Part shown: positions 33,543-40,952 of the stretch, in pieces | Layout of the letters: every line of letters starts with the position of its first letter | Numbering within the stretch: the first letter of the stretch is position 1 | NCBI RefSeq assembly: GCF_002250655.1 | Contig: NZ_NOZR01000014.1 | Location: 81,564-145,563, forward strand | Length of the DNA stretch: 64,000 bases | DNA from: Mycolicibacterium sphagni | GTDB taxonomy: Bacteria > Actinomycetota > Actinomycetes > Mycobacteriales > Mycobacteriaceae | Reading direction: 5' to 3' | Translations under genes and position numbers: made by a program | The notes under the pieces: generated by a model | The model's input: only the letters and a program-made list of their open reading frames with translations | The model's database searches: none | Told to the model about the DNA's origin: nothing

Positions 33543-34100
33543 ATGCACACGCACAGCTTCGTCACGTACGAGGAATTCGGCCGCCGATTCTTCGAGCTGG
33601 CGGTCACCGAGGAGCGTGTTGCCGCCGCCTTCGCCGAGATCGCCGGCGGCGAGTTCGAGATGGGCCCGATGGCGCAGGGGCCGGCCGGGCTGGCCAAGGT
33701 CACCGCGAAAGTCAAGATCCAGCAACCGAGCGCCCGGCGCAGCGTCGGGGACACGATCACGTTCAACGTCCGCATCCCGCTGGTCATCGAGCTGGTGGTC
33801 GACCTGCGCGTCGACAAGCAGCGATTCACGGTGGACGGCGATATCGTGCTGCGTGCCACCGCGCGGGCGGCTGAACCGCTCCTGTTGGTCATCGACGTCG
33901 CCAAGCCCCGGGCCTCGGATATCGCGGTGAACGTGACGTCGAAGTCGGTTCGGGGCGAAATCCTGCGGATCGTGGCCGGGGTTGACGCGGAGATCCGCCG
34001 GTTTGTCGCGGTCTACGTCGCCGACGAGATCGACAGCCCGGCATCGCAACAGGCAAAGGTGATCGACGTGTCCGAGGCGGTTGCATCCGCTTGGGACTGA
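33543..34100 (+). CDS. Conserved protein of unknown function
   Basis: 185 residues, no signal peptide or membrane segment. The sequence alternates beta strands (FEMGPMAQGPAGLAKVTAKVKIQ, FNVRIPLVIELVVDLRVDKQRFTVDGDIVLRATARA) with a C-terminal helix, suggesting a beta-rich, possibly lipid- or ligand-binding cytosolic protein, but I do not recognise the family. It lies immediately before the PAP2-like membrane protein, which may have its own promoter inside the end of this gene. Confidence 0.75.
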   Translation: MHTHSFVTYEEFGRRFFELAVTEERVAAAFAEIAGGEFEMGPMAQGPAGLAKVTAKVKIQQPSARRSVGDTITFNVRIPLVIELVVDLRVDKQRFTVDGDIVLRATARAAEPLLLVIDVAKPRASDIAVNVTSKSVRGEILRIVAGVDAEIRRFVAVYVADEIDSPASQQAKVIDVSEAVASAWD

Positions 34101-34118
34101 AGTCGACCGGGAAATCTG

Positions 34119-34124
34119 GATAAT
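34119..34124 (+). promoter_or_regulatory. -10 box of PAP2-like gene, leaderless type
   Basis: GATAAT followed by 7 nt and then ATG 34132. There is no Shine-Dalgarno sequence. Confidence 0.45.
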
Positions 34125-34131
34125 CGGTGCG

Positions 34132-35343
34132 ATGACCGCGACCGACATCGAGCAGGTAGCCGACTCGCCAGGGGCTTCGGACCGCCGAACCCGCCGGCTC
34201 ACGCTGGCCCGCCGCGCCGCAGTCGCGATCTGGGCCGTTGCGATCGTATCCCTCACTGTCACAAATGGTTTGGCGTTCAATCGCGAATTGATCCTGGCCT
34301 ACATCTGCACCGGACTGCTGGCCGCCAGCATCGGCCGGCGCAAGGTGTTGCTGATCGTCTGGGACTGGCTGCCGTTCGCGGCGGTCTTGATCGTCTATGA
34401 CCTCAGCAGGGGAGTAGCACATCTGATCGGCACACCCACCCAATGGTTGTGGCAGCCGGGGTTGGACCGCGCGCTGTTCGGCGCAGTGCCCACGGTCTGG
34501 CTCCAAGAGCACCTCAAGATGCCCACCCCGCCCTGGTGGGAGGTGGTCATCAGCACTGTCTACATGTCGTTTTTCATCCTCCCGTACGTGGTGGCAGGCG
34601 CGTTGTGGCTGCGCGACCGGGAGGAATGGCAGGCGTTCGTCCGTCGCTTCGTCGCGTTGTCGTTCACCGCACTGGTCATCTACGCGGTGCTGCCCGCCGC
34701 CCCGCCGTGGGCGGCCGCCCGGTGCAAGCCGGCCGAGGTCGCCGGCGGTCCCCCCGAGCCTCCATGCATGTTCAGGCCGGCTCCGCTGGCCGACGGCGGG
34801 CTGCTCGGACCAGTCAGCAGCCACCACACCGGTGCCAACGACTTCGTGGAACGGATCTCCACCCGCGGCTTCGGCACACTGCACCTGGACGTGGCTCGTG
34901 CATTGCTCGACGAAGGCCAGGCCAGTGTCAACCTGGTGGCGGCCATTCCGTCGCTGCATGCGGGCCTGTCGGCGATGATCGCGGCGTTCCTCTGGGGCCG
35001 GGTGCGCCGGGCGTGGCGGCCGCTGCTCGCCGGGTATGTCGCGATCATGGCCTTCGCGCTGGTGTATTCAGCCGAGCACTATGTCATCGACATACTGCTC
35101 GGCTGGCTGGTGGCGGTCGCGGTCGTGTTCGCGGTTCGCCGCTATGAACGCCGCCGGTCAACTGCGGCGCGGCTTGCCGGTGAGGTTCAGCGGCAGCCCG
35201 ACGGTGCTGAGCTGGATGAGGACGTCCTCGACGCGACCCCGGGGCACTTCGGCGCGCCACTCCGGCAGGCTTCCGGTCAGGTGGAGGGCGCCGGGTTCGA
35301 ACGAGAGACTCGTCAGGGTCAGGCCGCTGGCCAGTTCCGGTAA
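34132..35343 (+). CDS. PAP2/Aur1-like membrane phosphatase or phosphotransferase
   Basis: 403 residues, multi-pass membrane protein. The PAP2-superfamily residues are PSLHAG (H276) and SAEHYVID (H316, D320), the arrangement of the inositolphosphotransferase (Aur1/Ipt1) branch. These enzymes move or remove phosphate-linked headgroups on lipids at the membrane. The natural end would be near RRYERRRS; instead the frame continues 61 residues (from about residue 343) antisense to the end of the LmeA-like gene, with low-complexity composition. The tail may be real overlap or the result of a lost stop codon. Confidence 0.8.
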   Translation: MTATDIEQVADSPGASDRRTRRLTLARRAAVAIWAVAIVSLTVTNGLAFNRELILAYICTGLLAASIGRRKVLLIVWDWLPFAAVLIVYDLSRGVAHLIGTPTQWLWQPGLDRALFGAVPTVWLQEHLKMPTPPWWEVVISTVYMSFFILPYVVAGALWLRDREEWQAFVRRFVALSFTALVIYAVLPAAPPWAAARCKPAEVAGGPPEPPCMFRPAPLADGGLLGPVSSHHTGANDFVERISTRGFGTLHLDVARALLDEGQASVNLVAAIPSLHAGLSAMIAAFLWGRVRRAWRPLLAGYVAIMAFALVYSAEHYVIDILLGWLVAVAVVFAVRRYERRRSTAARLAGEVQRQPDGAELDEDVLDATPGHFGAPLRQASGQVEGAGFERETRQGQAAGQFR

Positions 35344-35961
35344 CCGCACCGGATAGGCCGGTGTCTTGGCCGGTAACGTCCACCGGCGCCGCCGGGTCCG
35401 CACCGCACGCGGATGCAGCCACAGCGTAGAGCCGTCCAGTTCCACCTCGACCTCGACACTGCCCAGCCCCGGGCGACGAGCCCAGCGCAACCGGGCCACA
35501 CCGTCGTCGTCCACTTGGCCCGACAGGCGGGGCAGAGCTTCGGCGAAGACCTCGTCGAGCGCGTGCGTCGACACTTCCATGCTTACCTCGACCGGTGCGG
35601 CCACCAATACCGGAGGCACCCCCGGGCGCAGATGTACGTTGTGCAGAACCACCGCTGCGCTCTCGAAATACCGCTCGTCCCAACGAATATCGGTGGCCGC
35701 AAGCCGGACGTCGTTCAGCTGCCCGACAGCGAGCCGGCGAAGATCCAGGCGTGAATCGAATTCGGTGACAGTCAACGTGATGTCCCCGTTGTCGAGCCGC
35801 ACCGTCATGGTGCGGCCCACCACCAACCGCCTCACGGTCATGAACAGCGTTCGATACGCCACTGCGGCCCCGGAGCTCACGGCCGTCGACGGCCACACCG
35901 AGGACAACATGTCCAGCGGCCGAAGCAGATCCCAGCGGGCAAGACCAAGCGAACGTGCCAT
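35158..35961 (-). CDS. LmeA-like DUF2993 phospholipid-binding protein
   Basis: 267 residues. The pattern of DUF2993/LmeA proteins is visible: RLAVGQLNDVRLAATDIRWDERYFESAAVVLHNVHLRPG and a C-terminal beta-rich region. LmeA of M. smegmatis is a periplasmic phospholipid-binding protein needed for lipomannan elongation. This paralogue lacks a clear signal peptide, so it may be cytosolic or membrane-peripheral. It is the last gene of a three-gene minus-strand operon with a reductase and a PF10118 protein, 5 bp after the reductase stop codon. Its 3' end is covered antisense by the PAP2-like frame. Confidence 0.75.
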   Translation of the reverse strand: MARSLGLARWDLLRPLDMLSSVWPSTAVSSGAAVAYRTLFMTVRRLVVGRTMTVRLDNGDITLTVTEFDSRLDLRRLAVGQLNDVRLAATDIRWDERYFESAAVVLHNVHLRPGVPPVLVAAPVEVSMEVSTHALDEVFAEALPRLSGQVDDDGVARLRWARRPGLGSVEVEVELDGSTLWLHPRAVRTRRRRWTLPAKTPAYPVRLPELASGLTLTSLSFEPGALHLTGSLPEWRAEVPRGRVEDVLIQLSTVGLPLNLTGKPRRS

Positions 35962-35966
35962 AGCGG

Positions 35967-37070
35967 CTAGAGATCCAATTCCAGGTGGCCACCGTCAGGC
36001 GCGCGCGACACACAGGTCAGCATCATTCCGCCAGCACGTTCCGGCTCGGTGAGAAGCGTATCCCTGTGCTGCACAACACCATTGGTTACCAGAATGCGGC
36101 ATGTGCCGCAAAAGCCTTGCTGACAGGAGTACGGGGCGGCCACCAGCTCGCGCCGCAGTGCAGACAGCAGCGTCTCGTTCGGCCCGACCGTCACGGTCGC
36201 GCCGGTCGAGGCTATCGTCGCGGTGAAAGCGGTGCCGTCGACCACCGGAGCGGCGGCGAACCGTTCGAAATGCAGCTCCACGTCGTCACGGCCGGCCAGT
36301 TCCGAGCGGATCGCGGTCAGCATCGGCGCGGGACCGCAGGTGTAGACGGTTGTCCCGTCCGGGCAGTCGCCCAGCAGCTCCTCGGCGGTCGGCACCCCGT
36401 GCACGTCGTCGGTGCGGATCCGGATACGCGAACCGAACCGGCGCACCTCGTCGAGGAACGGGATCGACTCCTGGCTGCGGCCGGCGTAGATCATCGACCA
36501 GTCCACACCGAGCCGGTCGGCCAGGCCGAGCATGGGCAGGACTGGGGTGATGCCGATGCCGCCGGCAATGAACCGCAGCCGCTGCGCGGGCGAACCGTAA
36601 CCAGGCACCGTCAACGGGAATGCGTTGCGGGGGCCGCTGCTGGTCACGCTCGTCCCGATGGCAAGGCCGTCGTGCACCTCGACCGAACCGCCACCGCCGT
36701 CCGGGATGCGGCGCACGGCGATCCGGTAGCAGGTGCGCAGCCCCGGATCGCCACACAGCGAGTACTGGCGGATCCGGCCGCTGGGCAAGTGGATGTCCAG
36801 ATGCGCGCCAGGATGCCAGGGCGGCAGCGGCCGACGGTCCGGTGCGGCCAGCGTCAGGGCGACGACGTTCTGATCGCGGGCGACCACCTGGCGCTCGACG
36901 ATCTGGAGCGTGAGCGTGTGATCGCGGTCTGCAGGAGCCGCCGGCCTGCGAACCGCACCGCTGATCGCCCACAACGTCGTGATGGCGGCATCCGTGAGGC
37001 TGAGCGGAACGTCGTGGCGGGTGCGTCCTGACGCGCTGGGCGGCGCCGTGCGCAAACGAGGCAGCCGCAT
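35967..37070 (-). CDS. Phthalate-dioxygenase-reductase-type flavoprotein with C-terminal 2Fe-2S
   Basis: 367 residues from ATG 37070, overlapping the previous stop codon (TGATG). Order: about 50 N-terminal extra residues, flavin domain with RQYSL (101-105), NAD domain with GGIGITP (170-176) and CGPAPML (245-251), then a plant-type [2Fe-2S] ferredoxin domain with C316, C321, C324 and C353 (CQQGFCGTC...C). It transfers electrons from NAD(P)H to an oxygenase. The translationally coupled partner is the PF10118 protein, but it could also serve the Rieske oxygenases in this window, none of which has its own reductase. Confidence 0.9.
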   Translation of the reverse strand: MRLPRLRTAPPSASGRTRHDVPLSLTDAAITTLWAISGAVRRPAAPADRDHTLTLQIVERQVVARDQNVVALTLAAPDRRPLPPWHPGAHLDIHLPSGRIRQYSLCGDPGLRTCYRIAVRRIPDGGGGSVEVHDGLAIGTSVTSSGPRNAFPLTVPGYGSPAQRLRFIAGGIGITPVLPMLGLADRLGVDWSMIYAGRSQESIPFLDEVRRFGSRIRIRTDDVHGVPTAEELLGDCPDGTTVYTCGPAPMLTAIRSELAGRDDVELHFERFAAAPVVDGTAFTATIASTGATVTVGPNETLLSALRRELVAAPYSCQQGFCGTCRILVTNGVVQHRDTLLTEPERAGGMMLTCVSRAPDGGHLELDL

Positions 37071-37969
37071 CACAGGTGCGCGGCGCGGGCAGCCGGCGAG
37101 CTGGCCAGATAGGCGACCGCCTGGGCGGTGGAGCCCACGTCCTCCGGCGAATAGTTGGGCCGGAAATAGGTCAGTGTCGCGCTGCCGAAGAGCTTGCGGT
37201 ACATGGGCAACAGGCCGCGCTTGGAGTCGTCGGCCCGCAGTCGCTGCATCCGCCACCAGCTCATGTCCAGACTGGGATCGGTGCGGCACAGATACCACGC
37301 GCCGCGGTTGAAAAATCCGGCGATCAACGTCGCCGCCATCGCCATCGAGCGGATCCGGTCCAGATAGCTGTCGTGGAAGTAGACCGCGACCTCATGGGCG
37401 ACGTTGCGGTGCTCGACCTCTTCACTGCCGTGCCAGCGGAACACGTCGACGAGCGTGGGGTCGGCGCCGTAGTCATCCCAGCGGCTGTTGAGCGCGAAGT
37501 CGCCCAGCACGGCGGTGTAGTGCTCGATGGCTGCGATCAGCCACAGCCGGTCGCAGAGGTGGTTGAGCCGGCGGCGCGGGTCGGTCGACGGAATCGGCGA
37601 GAGGACCTGGGCGAAGACGTAATCCAACTGGCGCAGGATGGGCGCGGGGTCGACCCCGCGCGCGACCATCAGGTCCTGAAGAACCCGCTCGTGGACGTCG
37701 GCGTGGGTAGCTTCCTGGCCGATGAATCCTCGCATGTCCTCGGCTAGCCGAGGGTCTTTCACCAGCGGCAGCGCCTCGTTGTAGGTGGCGACGAACCAGC
37801 GCTCGGCCACCGGAAGGACGACGTTGAGCAACCCGATCACATTGGAGGCCACGGGATGACCTGGAATCCAGTGCAAGGGCGCGTGCGAGACGTCGAACGC
37901 GACCTTGCGGGCCTGGATCTGGACCCGGCCGGGATCGATTTCATGGTCGAAACGGCGTGGCCGCAGCAT
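37070..37969 (-). CDS. PF10118-like 'metal-dependent hydrolase', ferritin-like di-iron protein
   Basis: 299 residues. Helical, with carboxylate/histidine motifs typical of a di-iron ferritin-like fold: IGQEATHADVHERV, EHYTAVLGD, and HGSEEVEHRNVAHEVAVYFH (ExxH pairs). This family is annotated as predicted metal-dependent hydrolase without firm biochemical support. Translational coupling to a phthalate-dioxygenase-reductase-type protein suggests it is instead an oxygen-activating di-iron oxygenase or desaturase-like enzyme acting on a lipid. First gene of the operon. Confidence 0.82.
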   Translation of the reverse strand: MLRPRRFDHEIDPGRVQIQARKVAFDVSHAPLHWIPGHPVASNVIGLLNVVLPVAERWFVATYNEALPLVKDPRLAEDMRGFIGQEATHADVHERVLQDLMVARGVDPAPILRQLDYVFAQVLSPIPSTDPRRRLNHLCDRLWLIAAIEHYTAVLGDFALNSRWDDYGADPTLVDVFRWHGSEEVEHRNVAHEVAVYFHDSYLDRIRSMAMAATLIAGFFNRGAWYLCRTDPSLDMSWWRMQRLRADDSKRGLLPMYRKLFGSATLTYFRPNYSPEDVGSTAQAVAYLASSPAARAAHL

Positions 37970-38018
37970 GGGCAGAACCTCCCGGTCTGTTGCCGAGAAG
38001 TCTAGCCGAGAGGGGCTC

Positions 38019-38435
38019 TCAGCCGACCTGAGTCGGCGTCACCGTGACTGTGCCGGGGGCGCCCGGTGTCGGGCGGGTGCCGCCGTCAGACGGAATCGTG
38101 GGCCCGGCCGGGGCGGTACCGGCCGAGCTGGGCGGCGGAGCCTCGGGCTGAGCGGCCTTCGTGCAGTTCAGCATCAGCGACATCTTGCCGCTGGCCAGGT
38201 ATTTCTGACTCTGGACGATGCATTGGGCCTGCGGGATGTCGCTGCCGACCGAACCGCCGAACACAGTCTGGATGCCTTGGGCGTGCAGGATGGCGACGGC
38301 CTTGTAATACGGCTCGCCGAGAATGTTCATCGTTCCGCCGGCGTTGGGGTCGGCGTTGCTGGGCCCGATGCTGAGGGCGGCTGCTGCCGAACCCGCAACA
38401 AGCGCTCCGGCGGCCACCAGGATGAGCCTGTTCAC
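38019..38435 (-). CDS. Small exported protein of unknown function
   Basis: 138 residues from GTG 38435, preceded by GGAGG. Signal peptide NRLILVAAGALVAGSAAAALSIGPSNA followed by DPNAGG. The mature part has two cysteines (QCIVQSQ, LNCTK) in a small domain (YYKAVAILHAQGIQTVFGGSVGSD) and then a Pro/Thr/Gly-rich tail likely to sit in the cell wall. The domain looks like a mycobacterial extracytoplasmic module, but I cannot name it. It is encoded downstream of the Ser/Thr kinase gene on the same strand, 150 bp away. Confidence 0.72.
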   Translation of the reverse strand: MNRLILVAAGALVAGSAAAALSIGPSNADPNAGGTMNILGEPYYKAVAILHAQGIQTVFGGSVGSDIPQAQCIVQSQKYLASGKMSLMLNCTKAAQPEAPPPSSAGTAPAGPTIPSDGGTRPTPGAPGTVTVTPTQVG

Positions 38436-38585
38436 TCCAACCTCCGTCTGTGTCTCCGCGTCGAACATAGCGCAGATGCGGCAGGCGGGCCTGTGCGCGG
38501 CCCGCTGCGACGTGTATCGCCGCGAGGTGGCCGGAACGTTTCACTGACGGCCGTCTGCCGGTTTGGGCGCAGAAGAAAGACGAGG

Positions 38586-40034
38586 TCAGCCGCCGTTGCC
38601 GCGGAGGATCTCCGCGGCGCAGCGCAGCCGGGAGTGTCCGGTTTCCTGCATGCAGATCCGGACCGGGGACTCGTTCTCAGTTGGCGGGACCGTCGTCGGC
38701 GACGACGTCACCACCGGGTTCGGGATCACGTCCTGGTGCACCGACCACAGGTAGCGCTCGGTGTATTGCAGCTGCGTGCAGTAGGCGGTCGCCCCGTCGG
38801 CAGTGGTGCCGGTTGCGCCCGGCTCGGTGCAGTTCGACCCGATCACCGCGGTGGGTGTCGGCTGCACGGTGACGGTGTCGGTGCCGGTCGGCGCTGTGGT
38901 GGGCGGCGCTGTCGTGGGCGCCGGTGGTGGCGGTGGCGGGGGGACGACGAGGGCGCTGGTCGACGGCGTCGTGGTCGTGGTGTGGACGTCTTCGGAAGCG
39001 ACGGTCTCGCCGCGATCGCGGCCTGCGATGAATGCCACCGCGACCGCGATCAGCAGCACGACCAGCACCGCGATCAGAATCGCCGATCGCACCCGCGACC
39101 TGCGGGCCGCTGGTTCGGCGTCGCCGATCGGTGAGGCATCGGTGATGGGAGTCAGCCGGGTGGCGTCGGTGTCGGTCAGGCCGTCACCGGACAGCGGTGT
39201 GGTGATGTGGTGGGCAAGAGCGCGGGCGAAATCTACGCACCGGTCGAAGCGGTCGGCGGGGTCCTTGGACAAAGCCTTGCGCAGCGCCGGGTCGAGGTTG
39301 GCGAGCTCGGGGCGGTGTTCGCCCACGCTCGGCGGCAACGCGGACAGGTGCTGGCTGATGACGACGGCGGGGTTGGAGTGCTGGAACGGCGGCCTGCCGG
39401 TCAGCAGGTGATAGGCGGTGGCGGCAAGGGCATATTGATCGGCCCGCCCGTCCATGTCGCGGCCCATCAGCTGTTCTGGGGCGGCGTAGGACACTGTGCC
39501 GACCGTCATATTGGTCTGGGTGAGCCCGCTCGCGTCATTGTCCCAGCGGGCAATGCCGAAGTCCGCCAACAAAATTCGCTCTTCGCCGGATTCCTGCTTG
39601 GCGACCAGGATGTTTGCCGGCTTGACATCGCGGTGCAGCAGATGCCGCTGGTGTGCATAGTCCAGCGCCTCGGCCACCGCGGTGACGATATTGAGGACTT
39701 CACGCTGCGGCAGGCCGGTGGGGTAGCTGTTCAGCAGGTCGCCGGCGTCGGTGCCGTCGACGTAATCCATCGCGATCCACAGCTGCCCGTCGAATTCGCC
39801 TCGGTCGTGGACGCCGACGATGTGCGGGTCCCACAGCGTGGCCGCGATATCGGCCTCGCGTTCGAACCGGGCGCGGTACTCGTCATCACTGCTGACCGCG
39901 CCGGGTAGCACCTTGAGGGCGTCGTGGCGGGGCAGCCGCGGATGCTGGGCAAGGTAGACCTCGCCCATCCCTCCCGCGCCGAGCAATCGCAGGATCGTAT
40001 AGCCGGCGAATGTCTCGCCTTCGGCCAGCGGCAT
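38586..40034 (-). CDS. Transmembrane Ser/Thr protein kinase, Pkn family
   Basis: 482 residues. Complete Hanks-type kinase domain (about 10-275): glycine loop LLGAGGMGEVY, Lys41, Glu60, HRDVKPANIL (134-143), DFG (158-160), activation segment with TQTNMTVGTVSYAAPEQL. A juxtamembrane region follows, then a single membrane span (about 318-337), a Pro/Thr-rich linker with a polyproline run, and an extracellular domain with cysteines (GSNCTEPGATG, AYCTQLQYTERYLWSVHQD, RICMQE, RCAAE). The layout is that of PknF/I/J-like mycobacterial kinases that sense envelope signals and phosphorylate cytosolic targets. The gene ends close to a small exported protein that may be functionally related. Confidence 0.92.
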   Translation of the reverse strand: MPLAEGETFAGYTILRLLGAGGMGEVYLAQHPRLPRHDALKVLPGAVSSDDEYRARFEREADIAATLWDPHIVGVHDRGEFDGQLWIAMDYVDGTDAGDLLNSYPTGLPQREVLNIVTAVAEALDYAHQRHLLHRDVKPANILVAKQESGEERILLADFGIARWDNDASGLTQTNMTVGTVSYAAPEQLMGRDMDGRADQYALAATAYHLLTGRPPFQHSNPAVVISQHLSALPPSVGEHRPELANLDPALRKALSKDPADRFDRCVDFARALAHHITTPLSGDGLTDTDATRLTPITDASPIGDAEPAARRSRVRSAILIAVLVVLLIAVAVAFIAGRDRGETVASEDVHTTTTTPSTSALVVPPPPPPPAPTTAPPTTAPTGTDTVTVQPTPTAVIGSNCTEPGATGTTADGATAYCTQLQYTERYLWSVHQDVIPNPVVTSSPTTVPPTENESPVRICMQETGHSRLRCAAEILRGNGG

Positions 40035-40043
40035 GGCCCGATC

Positions 40044-40733
40044 CTACAAATGTCCTACTCGCGCGGGCCCGAAGTGCGCCAGGTAGTGGTGGGTACTGGT
40101 CCGAAGGGCGGGAAGTGCGCCGTCGATGACGCCGAGTACCCGCAGGCAAGCGTCGGCGACATGGCCGGCAAGGGTGGCGTGGTCGGGCTGCGGCGGCTGC
40201 GACCACATGTTGACCAGAGATTCGACCAGGCGGAACGGCAGGTCCGCCGCGTCGTCGGCGACGCCGGTCGTCGTCAGGATGGATCGGCTGAGGTCGAGGT
40301 AGGCCAGTCGCAGGCGCTCCCGCTCGGTCCAGAAGGTCGCCAGCCGGGCTTCGCGCAGCTCAGGAAGTAGATACAGCGCACCCAGGTTCCAGCGCGAGGT
40401 CAGTAGCTGGGCGCCGTCGAACGCGGCCAGGGCATGCAGGCACTGCGCGGCCGCTGGTTCCGGGTCGGCGCGCTGCAGCGCGGACAGGAACGTCAGGGTC
40501 GGCGTGACGGTCTGGTGCAGTAGCGCGGACAGCAGCTCGTCCTTGGTCTTGAAATAGTGATAGAGCGAGGCCTGCCGGATGCCGACCGCTTCTGCGATCG
40601 CCCGGGTGGATGTGCTGGCGTAGCCGCGGGTGGTGAACAGTTCCCCCGCGGCGTCGAGGATCTCCTCTCGCGCCGTCGTGCCGGGTCTGCGCCGTTCGGT
40701 CAAGCGCGGGCGACCCGCCCGCGTCGTCTCCAT
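40044..40733 (-). CDS. TetR-family regulator of the ureide operon
   Basis: 229 residues from ATG 40733; the frame opens at 40757. Helix-turn-helix ARE-EILDAAGELFTTRGYASTSTRAIAEAVGIRQASLYHYFKTKDELL is textbook TetR. It is divergent from the ABC importer/allantoin operon, and the 219-bp gap holds two copies of CTGTC-N4-GACAG, one near this gene and one near the operon, 95 bp apart (about nine helical turns). It is therefore the likely repressor of itself and of the operon, released by a ureide or degradation product. It is convergent-free: the kinase gene follows on the same strand after 9 bp. Confidence 0.9.
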   Translation of the reverse strand: METTRAGRPRLTERRRPGTTAREEILDAAGELFTTRGYASTSTRAIAEAVGIRQASLYHYFKTKDELLSALLHQTVTPTLTFLSALQRADPEPAAAQCLHALAAFDGAQLLTSRWNLGALYLLPELREARLATFWTERERLRLAYLDLSRSILTTTGVADDAADLPFRLVESLVNMWSQPPQPDHATLAGHVADACLRVLGVIDGALPALRTSTHHYLAHFGPARVGHL

Positions 40734-40781
40734 GAGTCCGATGGTGGCCCACACCACCTGCGAAAAGACAGACCCAGGGAT

Positions 40782-40801
40782 TTTCTGTCACACGACAGAA
40801 A
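40782..40801. promoter_or_regulatory. TetR operator 1
   Basis: TTTCTGTCACACGACAGAAA: perfect 8-bp arms around ACAC. It lies 48 bp upstream of the tetR start codon. It shares CTGTC-N4-GACAG with operator 2. Confidence 0.75.
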
Positions 40802-40817
40802 CGCGGGATACCTATCG

Positions 40818-40854
40818 GTTACGCGCCGTCCTGGTTTGGTTACGCCAGCGACAC
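40818..40854 (+). promoter_or_regulatory. GlnR-box-like sequence
   Basis: GTTAC at 40818-40822 and again at 40839-40843 (21 bp apart, as part of a repeated GGTTACGC). The second copy is followed after 6 nt by GACAC (40850-40854). GTTAC-N6-GACAC is close to the actinobacterial GlnR half-box consensus gTnAC-N6-GaAAC. Nitrogen control of a ureide operon would make sense; binding is inferred. Confidence 0.4.
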
Positions 40855-40879
40855 CCATCGCGGCAAGCGGCCCGCAAAA

Positions 40880-40893
40880 CTGTCAATCGACAG
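40880..40893. promoter_or_regulatory. TetR operator 2
   Basis: CTGTC-AATC-GACAG, the same core as operator 1, 59 bp upstream of the ABC transporter start codon. The spacing between operator centres is 95 bp. Confidence 0.65.
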
Positions 40894-40952
40894 GCTGATG
40901 GCTCACCGGTGAGCTCATCCTCTGACTTCTGAACTACCCGGGAGACTCTGCG

